NCBI GenBank assembly: GCA_038363925.1
Contig: JAQQWL010000011.1
Coordinates: forward strand, 8,556,001-8,620,000
DNA from: Apiospora phragmitis
Taxonomy: Eukaryota; Ascomycota; Sordariomycetes; Amphisphaeriales; Apiosporaceae
Reading direction: 5' to 3'
Length of the DNA: 64,000 bases
The notes beneath the pieces were generated by a model, which did not search any database, was not told the origin of the DNA, and saw nothing but the letters and a program-made list of their open reading frames with translations. Of this stretch, positions 23,248 to 34,254 are shown in pieces (positions within the stretch are counted from its first letter, which is position 1; each line of letters starts with the position of its first letter). The position numbers were made by a program, and so were the translations under genes.

Positions 23248-24133
23248 CTATTGGGGCTTGGCCGAGACGATTCCTATTAAGAACGATTAGTGACTGGAGA
23301 AACTGGCTATTTCCATGATAATTATAGCAACTTACGCTCGACATCGGCAACGCTCTGCTGAAGAATCTGCTGCAAGACCTTGGGGTTCTCAAGCTCCTTC
23401 TTGACCTTGGCAATGACGTTCTCAGCCAGCTCCCGCTGCTGGCGCTGCTTGACCTGGCCCTCGTAGCGCACCCACGAGTCCAGGACGGTCTTGGCCTCGG
23501 CGGCCAGGGCGGTGGTCTGCTCGAGCTCGTAGGCCTTGGCCTCGAGCTGGGCGGTCTCCTTGGAGACCTCGAAGAGAGCCTTGGTGGTGTCGATGACGCC
23601 TCCCATCTGCTGGACGTTGTCGATGCGGTCCTGGACGGCCTGGGTGTGGTCGGCACGGGCGGCGTTAAGGATGCCCTTGATCTTGGCGTTCTGCGCCACG
23701 GCCCACTCCTTGTACATGGGGCCTCCGTACTTGATGAGGGCGCCCCAGACGCTCAGCAGGCAGAAGGCGACGACGGACTCCTCGTTGACGACGTAGTACT
23801 CGCTACTGATGGCGTAGATGGACAGGCCGGCCGCGGAGGACAGGATGGCCGACTTGGACAGCAGCGAGTTGCCGGGCAGCGAGTCCAGGATGGACTGGGC
23901 CTTGGTCTTCGGGTCCGGGGTGTTGGACGGGACGTTAGAGGCATATCGGTTGGCGCTGACGGAAGAAGCGAGGGCCGGCAGTGCTCGCGAAGAGACAACT
24001 GGTCGGAGGCGGGCAGCCCCTACAGAGAAGAGAAGTGTGAGCGCGGCACCGAGACGAGGCAATTGAGGCTCCTGCGAGAAACCTCGATACGAATTGACTT
24101 ACCGAAGGCGGTTCTTGCCAAGCGGGAGGCCAT
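23248..24133 (-). CDS. ATP4: Mitochondrial F1Fo-ATP synthase subunit 4 (subunit b)
   Basis: Peripheral-stalk subunit holding the F1 head to the Fo membrane sector in the inner mitochondrial membrane. Three exons: 24133-24103 (31 nt), 24019-23336 and 23273-23248 (26 nt), for 246 aa. Exon 1 encodes MASRLARTAF, the start of the mitochondrial presequence (Arg/Ser/Ala-rich, no acidic residues). Two hydrophobic helices follow (SKSAILSSAAGLSIYAIS and VVAFCLLSVWGALIKYGG). Then comes the long charged, Gln/Glu/Lys-rich helix of the stalk. The last exon converts the misleading in-frame tail into the family-like ERIVSAKPQ end. Start, splice sites (GTAAGT each; branch CACTAATC in intron 2) and reading frame are all consistent. 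A 63-bp tandem duplication lies 200 nt upstream. Confidence 0.94.
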
Positions 24134-24824
24134 TGTGAGATGGAGAGGTGATGCGGAGGTGTACTGGCGAGGCGAGGCGATTGGTGTTGCTTGGAAAGTG
24201 AGGTTCTTTTCTCAGGATTGCTTGTGGGTCCGCTTGGGAAGCTCTGCGATTCGGATCAGGTCGGCAACCTTTTCTTCCGAGGCCTTCCTTCGAAGTTGGG
24301 GACCTGCTTGTCCGCCCGAACAAGACACTCCGGATTACAATCAGAAGAACCAGAAAAAGAAAGGCCTGGAATACCAGAGGATACGATATGAGGATGATTA
24401 CAATCAGAAGAACCAGAAAAAGAAAGGCCTGGAATACCAGAGGATACGATATGAGGATGATTACAATGAATGTGATATGAAACACTCGATTCAATTCAAG
24501 GATTGTCAATTGATGGTGCAGCTGCAGGCACTTTCAGTACGAGGAGGTTAGAGCCAGTCCAGCTGTCCGCTGATTCATCCTGTCAGGTATCGGCAGCTGC
24601 CAGCTAGGTATTCTCAGCCACAAATCACTCGTCAATTCTCCGTCGATAGAGTTCATTCAACCTTGCTCGCTCGCTACCCAATCCACTGATGCTGTAATTC
24701 CAGGCATTTCCTTATCCAGCTGATAAGAGATAACAGCCAAAAAATAATTTACTATCGCTCTTTATCGACGACTAGCCTTGCGCTCCAACTACGATTTGAG
24801 GCAACACCCATCGACGAACTGAAG
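24134..24824. promoter_or_regulatory. Divergent promoter region ATP4 / NOC4
   Basis: 690 nt between the ATGs of ATP4 (-) and NOC4 (+), including the 63-bp tandem duplication. It presumably carries both housekeeping promoters. Confidence 0.65.
24334..24467. repeat. Exact 63-bp tandem duplication
   Basis: The unit beginning ATTACAATCAGAAGAACC at 24334 is repeated without a mismatch at 24397. A third copy begins at 24460 but matches only 8 nt. The period is exactly 63. It lies in the ATP4/NOC4 divergent region, nearer to ATP4. Confidence 0.95.
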
Positions 24825-26859
24825 ATGCCGAGCAAAACGGCAGACGTACCTCTGAAGAGGAAACGCTCGAAAGGCGTGGAGAAACCTAAGAAGCGTGCGC
24901 GATCAGAAAGCGGCAGCGATGAGGAAGACAACGCGCAGGCCGAAATCCTACTCCTCGAGAACGGAATCCTCGAATCGAAGAAGAACTACAATAACATCAC
25001 GAGGTTACTAGATCTGTCAAGGCAAAAGAAAGATGGTGAATCATCTCTTATCGCTACTGTGGCGTTATGCAGGGTTTTCCTGCGTCTCCTCGCCCAGGGC
25101 ACCATGACGAAAAAGGCCGATCAATCAGAGAAGGAAACCATTGTCATCCAGTGGCTCAAGGACAGATTGGTGGATTACGAGGGTATCTTGCTGGACGCTC
25201 TAGCCGAGGAAGATACTGAATCAACTGCGCTCACGCTAGCCATGCGCGTGTTGAAGGCCGAGGGACAATACCGAGACAACAAGGATGAATACAGCTTCCC
25301 TGAGCCGTTTTTGAAGGACATCGTCCACGCGATAATCTTCAACGGATCTGAGGATCTTCGGCAAGAGTTTTGCGAAAAGCACCTCGGTGAATACTGTGAC
25401 GTTCGTTATTACGCCTTCAAGGCTATGAACGATGTCTTTGGCGCAGACGAAAGCTCTCAATCCACACGGGAGTCTCTGTTTAACAACGCTTTCGAGATAC
25501 TATCGTTCTTCGAATATGTCCCCGACACGATGGAGGAAATGGGCGAGTTCTACCTCGAGAAGCCACCGAAGAAGCACCCAGTTACGGTACTATCTCAGCA
25601 GAAAAGACTAGGCCAAGTGGCGTGGCTAGCAGCTCTGAGACTCGGCCCTAATAGGGATCAAAGAAAGCAGGTGCTTCAGATCATGACACGGTCGATCGCT
25701 CCTTGGTTCACTCAGCCTGAGTTCCTGGCCGACTTCCTCACGGACTCGTACGACGCGGGGGGCAGCATCTCAATCCTCGCCCTGTCCGGCGTCTTCTACC
25801 TTATACAACATCGGAACCTCGACTACCCGTCCTTCTATCAAAAGCTATACTCTTTGTTGGACAATGACATCTTACATTCAAAGCATCGATCTCGATTCTT
25901 GAGGCTGATGGACACATTCCTCCAATCCACGCATTTACCTGCAGTCCTCGTTAGTAGCTTTATAAAGAGGCTGGCACGGCTCGCCCTCAATGCGCCTCCT
26001 GCGGCTATCGTTGCGGTGATCCCCTGGATGTATAACACTTTCAAGGCCCATCCGTCTTGCACGTTCATGATGCATCGCGTGCCGAGAACCAAGGAGGAAA
26101 AAGCCTTAATTGAGAACGAGGGGTTCAACGACCCTTTCGACGCCAGTGAACCAGATCCGATGAAGACAAATGCGATTGATAGCTGCGTATGGGAAATAGT
26201 GCAGCTGCAGTATCATTTCCATCCCAACGTGGCAACACTGGCGAGAATACTATCAGAGCAGTTCACTAAGCAAAGCTATAACAGCGAGGATTTCCTCGAT
26301 CATTCCTATGGTAGTGTAAGTGTACCCCTAAAACCATATGCACACTTTTGTGGTCTTACTGATACTAATATTTCTTCAGCTTCTCGATGCGGAACTCTCA
26401 AAACAGGTCAGGAAGCCGCCTGTAGTAGAGTTTATGATACCCAAGAGAATCTTTCTGCCACAGGACCCAGCTTCTGGTGTCGAGGACAATCTTCTTACCA
26501 AGATCTGGGGGTTCGGAATAGGAAGCGGTCCAAGTAAGCAGCTTAAGCCGATTGCTTGGGCAGATACTAAGGACTCGATGACCTGTGAGTGGACTGGAGT
26601 ATTCTTGTGCCGCTGCTATCGCCCGGCGGGCCAAAACCAGGCAGTCCCTCCGGGCATCGCTATCGGCAGACACAACGAGTGGCGATTAGAGCATAGGTAC
26701 TGGGACCGTGAGACGATAGCAAGGGAGCAGCTACCTACCTACCTGGAACTGTGCGAGCATGTCAGGCATGGACACATGCATTGTGGCCGTGGTCCTTATC
26801 GAAACCAGTTGGGTAATACATCATCATGTGCCCAGAGTGACGTACAACCTCCCCCATGA
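24825..26859 (+). CDS. NOC4: Nucleolar complex protein 4 (CBF/Mak21 family, 40S ribosome biogenesis)
   Basis: Noc4 pairs with Nop14 in the small-subunit processome and is needed for 40S maturation and export. The N-terminus is basic (KRKRSKGVEKPKKRARS, nuclear/nucleolar targeting) and is followed by an all-helical repeat region. The CBF/Mak21 domain is marked by ALSGVFYLIQHRNLDYPSFY, SRFLRLMDTFLQSTHLP and IVAVIPWMYNTFKAHPSC (about residues 330-410). Exon 1 is 24825-26315. A 64-nt intron (GTAAGT, branch TACTAATA) leads to exon 2 at 26380, which encodes LLDAELSKQVRKPPVVEF and then LPQDPASGVEDNLLTKIWGF. Family-like sequence ends there (about 26520), but the frame stays open to the TGA ending at 26859. 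The last 110 codons are therefore doubtful; a third exon or an indel near the G5 run (about 26505) could end the protein earlier. Confidence 0.88.
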
Positions 26860-29800
26860 CTCAACTTTGTCATTCGTATCATTGAACATTGGAGGATGGG
26901 CTCCGGGATGAACTGATGACACAACGAGCAGTTGGTTGTGGCGCCCAACAACATTCCCGGCCGACAAGAAGAATGTAGGGAGCAACGTGTTACGGGATGA
27001 ATGCAAGGCACGGCACACACATGAAATCAGATCTATCAATAGCCAACACCAGTTTAATTGAAGCATCGAGATACCGGCTTGTGACACGAATTCGGGTTCA
27101 TGCTGGGCAACTATTCTACTGTTTCAGAATCGCCGCTCTTAATCGCAACGACTGGACCAGGTCGAAAGCAAAAGCTCTTCCCATCATGATGATCCATGAG
27201 TGGCTTTTCGGAATCATTACCTGTTTCGTTAGAGAATGGTGCTCGATACGGATACTGGTGACTTCTCATCCTACACCGCCATATGGATTTGCGGCCGGGC
27301 TGGAATTTTTGGAAGCAATCAGACGTCCCAACCCCGGTTATTTCGGCAAGGCTGGGGTGTCTACATAATTCCTTGTCTTGACGTCTTCTGAGCACGATCC
27401 TTTCGTATACAGCCCATATAATGGACTCCTGTTATCGAGTGGCGAGGAGTCTAAATGGACGGTTATACAAGGATAGCCTCCGATGCCTGAGGCTATACGT
27501 GATGTCACACATGCGCCCGGCACGCTCTCTGTCGTTGCCCCGGGTACCTTACTTAACTGCCACACTAATCCTGCGGGTGTCCGGGGCGCACAGGATTCTA
27601 GAATAACGCGTAAGCTGTGTGGTCAGATAACCGAACGAAGCCATCGTATCTTCCCAAGCATGGTAGTCCCACGCTCCTTCGTAGCGTCAGTCTTAGGGCG
27701 GCTCTCGCGTTTGACTTCACCCATCCTCGTAACCATCTTGGTAAGGAAGAGGCTGAGTGCCTGCGCGTTCAGAGTTCGCGTCTTGACTTGCGCCTAGCAT
27801 CTCCAAATTCAGCCGTTGGTGTTTCAGCTTGGGATACCTGCTTGGCGGTGAATGTATTTTTCGTAAGTTCTATTGGGTCTCACCGGGGAAATCTGGCAGG
27901 TGAAGATTCTAGATTGTCAATTCGACTGCATACCCCTCACTCCTTCCTCGGCCAAATCTCCTTCACGAGTATCATGAGTCTGGAAGTAGTGAGTACCTGG
28001 CACGGGTCCGAGGCAAGCCCATCGGAACTTGTGAGAGGCATGTAGGTCGTAGTAGTAGGAAGCCATCGTGCCCGTCCGTGTCCTTCTCCGCAAGCTCGTG
28101 AGAGGACCTGGACCTCTCCAGGCCCAATGACAGAGCGGTCGGCGGAGCACGGCTGGGCTACCGACTCGCCGGCACGCGTCCGCGTTTTTTTCTACGATGG
28201 AACCCCCGCCGGTCTCCCTCGCTCCTTTAACCCTGAATCGGCATGTCGTGCCCGCTAGGAACGAGTCACGATGACCTGGGTGGGCGGGCACGATGTCGTC
28301 GTTGGTCAGCGATAACAAACGATCTTGACTCCCGCTGCAAACGGGGAAAATCTACAGGGTCCAAGTTGTAAAACGCAATGGCCAACAAACCAAGCATCCA
28401 TTAATCCTTCCCTTCATCTATCCAATGCTTTCTAAGCAGAAGACGCACCTTTCGTACGCTATCTCCTGCACTCTCCACACTGGCTTGATTGCATTCGGTG
28501 TTTCTCCCAGGAGTTTCCGAAAGAACGATCATTCACTACTTGTAACGGCTAGGAAATAAGCATTAGAGAGGAAGACGGAAATAGTAACTATACGCTCATG
28601 CCTTGAAGCCCGTCGTCACGTCGTGCGTCGTCTGATATGCCGGGATAGACGATCTCTCGAGCACAGGCTACCGGGAGACAGGAAGGAACTATCTCTGCTT
28701 AGCAAATCGCCTAAGGCGTTAGTTGAACATGCAAGGCACACCGTTGGGTGCACAGTGCATAGAGAGCGTTTGATGAGAAAAGGGCTGAGTGCGGAAGGCT
28801 TCGTAATAGCGAGCAAGCCTACTGTCAGCTAGTCCAGCTACTACTAGCACCGGCAGCGCTCAGAGAGCTCAAGCCACAGGGAGCATTGTGCCAAGGCGAC
28901 GACGACTGATAATTTTTCTTGGGTCTTGGCGGGAAAGGAAACACCGCCGCAGCAACCGACGGGTTGGTGCCAAAAGTGAGCTGAGGGCATCTCATCCTAG
29001 GCCAAGATAGATTGCTTGTCCGCACGAACGAGCGAATCCCCTCGCTTTGGGTTCCAATAGACGACTCACTGATCACTCACCGCCCCATGTTCAGCGCCCA
29101 ATCTCTCGTCCAATGTCGAGTGTGCATATCGACTACGACCATTTCAGATTTCATTCGGGTCAAGCGCGCGACGGAAGAAAAAGAAAGGGAATGCAGCTGC
29201 AAACAGTTCATACAGTGCTAAGGATGGAGGGGAAAATGAAATCGTCGATTACGGTTCCTCACTTCCGTTGCCGTGGGCCAAACTGGGCAGCTGGGCATGG
29301 CCGGCCAGTCAAGACGCAAAAACGCCCTGGCACGAACGGGGGCGTCGTTTCCCAAAATGTGCAAATGTGACGGGCCGGCCTTTTATGCGACCCGTTATCA
29401 CACACATCTTGGTAGTTCGTGCCCAATGCTTCGCTGCTCAGCCAGTCGGTCCCCTTCATTCAATCCGTCCTGCTCGTTTTGGTACTTGCAAACGACCGCG
29501 ACCCTTCCTTCAGCAGGTTGCAGAGTTGTCGGTGAGTGTGAGAGCGCGAGACTGGACGGCCCAAACCCACCTTCCGCCCAGCTTCCGTCCAAACGGGAGC
29601 CGCTCCTCGAGTTCCCCGTCAGTGGGATTGTCTGGGTGCGTCATAGAAACTACACACTGTACTGGATCTCGTTTCGCACGAGCCTTACCTCATTCACCCT
29701 CCTTGTTTTGATTTGAGATTTCGCAAGTGAGAGATACAGAGACCGTTTTCTGGCCATAGCGCTTGCTATTGCTCATCCATGCAGCATGCTACATGCCTAG

Positions 29801-32800
29801 CTAACCAGCCCACCGGCATCTGAATAGCGTCATTCACGCAGTGGCCCGGCCACAATCCTGAAGAACCTATCGCCAAGGATCTGCGCCAGAATATGGCCAT
29901 TCGTCAACTCCAGGGCCGAACTCCACGGTCATGAGGAGTCTCGATCCTGCCGGGGTGCCGGGTGTCCCGCCCCCATGAGTACGAGATCTGTGAAGGAGAC
30001 GCGTTTTGTCCCTCTTCTTCGCGGTCACATGGACTGAAGATGGACGGTAATCACATCATCACCGGAAGATCCACGCTGTCCGAGTATACCGTGTAGGCGG
30101 ATTTCGCATCTTCTCCTGCCAACCAAACTCTGAAGAATAAGAGGCTGGCGCTGTTGCTGCTTATACGACCCATTTGCCCGATGCAGCATCTACAGTATAC
30201 ATTTGAGGTTTGCAGTCACAGTACGTATGCCTTTGAGGATCAGATGCATCGCGACGCGGGCATGAGCAACTGGCCCACCTTGATGGCATCTGATACGCGG
30301 TCTGGATATCGGCCATTGTTGATCAGCTCAACCCCTAAGCCTCAATGGGAACTAGAGACCCGGAATGAAGCGAGACTCGAGAGAGAGCTCCAGAGAGAAA
30401 AAACCACTCTCCTAGTTGCTTGCAAGGGCGCAGAGCAATCTGATGCCTGGTTCAAATAAGATCACGCAGATGAAGTCTGGTCGGTCTCTCCGCTACTGTT
30501 TGGCTCAAGCTCGAAATGTTTGGTCTGATGTCTAGACTCTATATGGGACGACGACTCTCCACCAGCCTCAGCCCAGCGCGGCATATGCGCATGGAGTCAA
30601 TGCGCGTAGTGTTATGTTCTGAATCTGCACCGTGGTTTTACAGCATTTAGTTCGAGACGCGGAGGCTGGAGAAAGATCGGGGTCTGCTTACTACTCCTGG
30701 GACGCGTAGTTCTCCTCCTGCCGGAAGTGTAAATAGAGGTATCAGGTTGGGATAGCCTTGGTACCCCGGAATTCTTCTTCTTCTTTTCCTTCTTTCGCTT
30801 CGTTCTTCCATTGAATAGTCGGTCAAACAAAGCAGAGCTAGCCCTGTAGCTCCCGGATACATAGCGCCACGGCCTGTAGCTCTGGCGGGGCCTTATTTTT
30901 CCAGTCCTTCCATGTCAAACAAGAGCTACACAAGTAGTGGACATTCAGGCTCCATAGTCTGTGCTCAGCTTGTTTCCGGATTCGATTCCAGCCTTCCCCA
31001 TCTAGGGAGAGATCACAGCAGAAACCGGAAGCTCGTGCTGGGATCAGCTTTCCCAGCGTTGGCAGGTTGGCAGCAGTAGTGTGGTAGGTGCATCTCGACC
31101 GTTTATGACGGAGACGGCAGACTTTTCTCTTGGCTGAACAGTTCAGCCTCCTGCTTGGAACAGTCATTAGCAAGGTCGGGGAGAAAAAGAAGAGGAGCTG
31201 GAGAAGGTTGCAATACGATAATTGATAGCTACAGTGTGCACAGTTTGTGGTGGTCGGAGATTGGGATCTAATAGCTGTGGCAGGGGTTCAGAGATCGCCT
31301 GCCAGACCTCCTGGTCTCACATCATTGATCTGACTGACAAGATAGAAAAAACAGTGTGTGATATCCCCGCCCGTCCTTCCCGAGGTTCCAAGGTAAAGGT
31401 CAGGTCAAAGAAAGGTATACCTGCCCAATGCCTTTCTGTTTCTGGAGGAGAATGGCAACCTGCTGCCGCAGGTGTGTGTCGATTCCATAGAACTAACTGA
31501 TATACCATCCCTCGGGGACCGTCAGGTGTGACGAGGTGGGATGACGCGCATCATTCTCGTAAAAGTTGTGAGAAGAGCTCTCTCCGGCCGATCACATCGG
31601 CTCTTCACACACTCGTTGGTGAGAGCCCGTTGACCGTCATCAGGCTCTGAAACACCCAGTAGAGTCATTTGGCATCTAACGAATATCATGTGACATCAGC
31701 TAGGCTTTGGGTTGAGTTGATCTGATGTTTGCAATGCGCGCATCGGCCTGTTGATTGACTGATTGATTAATGATTGATACTGCGGTCAGTCCTGCCACAG
31801 CAGCCCGCATAGTGGCCCGGATGAGTAGGCCGGCGGGCCTGTATTATTATGATTATTCATTCTCTATTTCATCCCAAGATCACACACTATCTCGCAATCA
31901 TGGCCTATCGCCGGCCAAGTCTCATCACCTCGCAACCCAAAGCCCTATCCCTCAAACTCTCCAAATGATCCCCCCCTTAAGGCCTAACAAGTGACCACTG
32001 ATGAGCAGAGGATTGCTGAGAGGCTTGGCTATCTCTCTACCTACAGCACCAAACATGGCGCTCCAGGGCGCTCCAGGGTTGAGAGCCAGTCCATGAGGCT
32101 TGTCAGCGGTCATGATGACCCCACGGAACCATTGGAACAAATAGGAACCCCCAAGACGGCTTCTAGTGGCTGTTAGTCCTCCGTAGTCCAGTGCGAGAAA
32201 AGGGTTGCATGGCCATACACAGTACATGTTACTATTTAGGTAGCAATTGGCACCACCACCACCCGAAAAGTCTAAGTATCGCGGTATCTTTGTGCGATTG
32301 ATGCCCAACGGACCATGGCGCGAGCTCTCACGCTCTCCCGGCAGGGCTGTCGCTCCGTAGGGCCTCCCTGACTGGAAAACGAGCTCCCCACCCCCCATCT
32401 TTTCCTTCTAGCTTTTGGCCGTTTCGGGAAAGCCTGCTTGCGTAGACTCCGAACCGTTCGTCTAGCGCCCGTTTCATTTCTCGAATGGCCCAGGTTCCCT
32501 ATCATCTTGGTCGCATAGTAGCATGATGGGCGTGTAAGTCTACCGTCGTTTAGGGGGTCCAGTTACTTGCCCGTTTTATCATGCCCTCGGTTTTCCTCTT
32601 CGTCTTATGCGTACGGACGGACGGACGGACGGACGGGACGGATGGGCATAATGATTATATGGTGTAAGCTTGAATCTGGGCACGCCCTACCGTTACAGAC
32701 AGAGCATCATCCAGAGAAAACACAGTGATGGATCGATCCGATGCGGTCTGTGTCTTCTCGTCTTATTCGTCTGGATGGGGTCATCTGGGAAAACAACTGG

Positions 32801-33325
32801 GCATTCTCCCCCTACGCAAAGGTAGTAGGGGTCTCACCTTTCTCCCAATCTGGGGCCTCAATGAGGTTAGTCATGGAGGAGGGAAATGCGACCGCGAGGA
32901 GATCAAGACGGACCAGTTCATTACGGTCTGGTTGGCAGTCAGTCCGTCAATAGCAAAGCAGAGCAGACGATATGCGGATTGCGGATTGCGGATGGCCTTG
33001 GGTGTGAAATCTCCCGCACCACCAGATACGGTCGAGTTACAGTTACATACCCACGCCCCTCCCACCACCCATCCCATCTAACCTACCCAAGCAAGGCCCT
33101 ACCCACCCGCGATACTAAAAAGCACGAAAAGCTCCTGTTCGTCGGTCTGAGGTCTCGCGCGCCCTCTGCTCCCCACTCAGTAGCCATGACATTGTAAAGT
33201 AAAAGTACGCAGCATAGGGTACCTCCCTCCAATCCACCCCCCAGTCCAGTCAAGGCTCGTCCTTCCCGGGTAGTAGTGGTAGTAGCCCATTACATACCCA
33301 TTTCCCTACATTAAGCAGGTAAATG
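26860..33325. other. Long gene-poor region upstream of the bZIP gene
   Basis: About 6.5 kb with no open frame I can assign. Frames of 100-148 codons (27617-28045, 29268-29711, 31952-32398, 30838-31173 minus) lack recognisable domains. Many share position with equally long antisense frames, as random moderately GC-rich DNA does. It contains an (ACGG)6 repeat, a GCGGATTG triple repeat near 32972 and a GATT-rich stretch near 31752. No tRNA, rRNA or transposon signature was seen. It may hold distal regulatory sequence or untranslated RNA. Confidence 0.5.
32613..32636. repeat. (ACGG)6 microsatellite
   Basis: Six perfect tandem ACGG units in non-coding sequence, followed directly by the imperfect copies GACG and GATG. 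Confidence 0.9.
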
Positions 33326-34254
33326 GGTTTAGTGTCGAAGGGTGACCCTTGTCCAGAAACCTGACCTGACTTCCAAGCACTCGCAAGCCGGCCCTGGGTC
33401 AGTCAGTTCAGTCAGTCATTCTTTAAGTACAAGAACTGCTGCTCCATCCCATCAAGAGAATCTGCCCCCATCTGAAAAAAAGAAGGGTAGCGAACTTATC
33501 GTTGCTACTCAACTCGACATACTTGCCGTCCATCTACATATTATTCTTACCCATCACATTCTCCCACCACATCTATCTCAGCCTGGACGACTGTGTCTGA
33601 GATCCTCTTTCGTTCTCAACGCCTGTTTTATTCTCTTCACCTTGTTCGAGTTCAGAAAGGTGAAATACTTGGAGACCATCCTCCCCCTCCTCCATTTCAT
33701 CCGAACGAAGAGTGTGTGAGTCGATCCCGTCCGTTCCTACAACATACATACATACAGTTTTCCTGTTTAAAACCCTTCCCGGCTTCCCGCCCTCCCCACC
33801 AAAAGTTACTTTCACCACCAACCTCTTTATCACTGCCTCTTATCTTGTCCTGTCTCGACGCTCTGAGAGACTACCATCCCCCTCCCCCGTTCGCACACAT
33901 AGTGAGAGCAAGACTTGCATAGTCTTAAGGAACCACCATTCCTTCTGCTTGCTTGCATAAAAATCTCACGAACGAGCTATTGGGGCCTCATTCGTTAGAG
34001 CCACGGGACGAGTTGTCTTGTTTTCTACCTTTACACTATAATCGCGTTTCTCTATTTGGGTTGCAAGTTGCGAAAACGCCCCCAAACCACGACCGAGGTT
34101 TAGACCACAACAGTGCACTAATACGGAAAGACAACAGCTTCTTATACTCTTCGACACACAGTAAAAGCGTAACCACACGCTCACAACCCAAGTTAGAGTG
34201 TTATCCTCAACTCTCGAACCATCTCCCTCGCACACACCACATCCACACCTTGCA
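33326..34254 (+). promoter_or_regulatory. 929-nt ATG-free leader of the bZIP gene
   Basis: From the ATG at 33323-33325 to the start codon at 34255 the plus strand contains no ATG at all, although about 14 would be expected by chance in this length at even composition. The sequence is pyrimidine-rich with CAAC/CACC-rich tracts, like fungal 5' UTRs. The pattern suggests that most or all of it is transcribed leader kept free of upstream start codons. Confidence 0.7.

Noticed and set aside
30838..31173. 111-codon minus-strand frame with Cys pairs (CSSCLTW)
   Set aside because: Considered as a zinc-binding exon but no neighbouring exon, start context or family match could be made.
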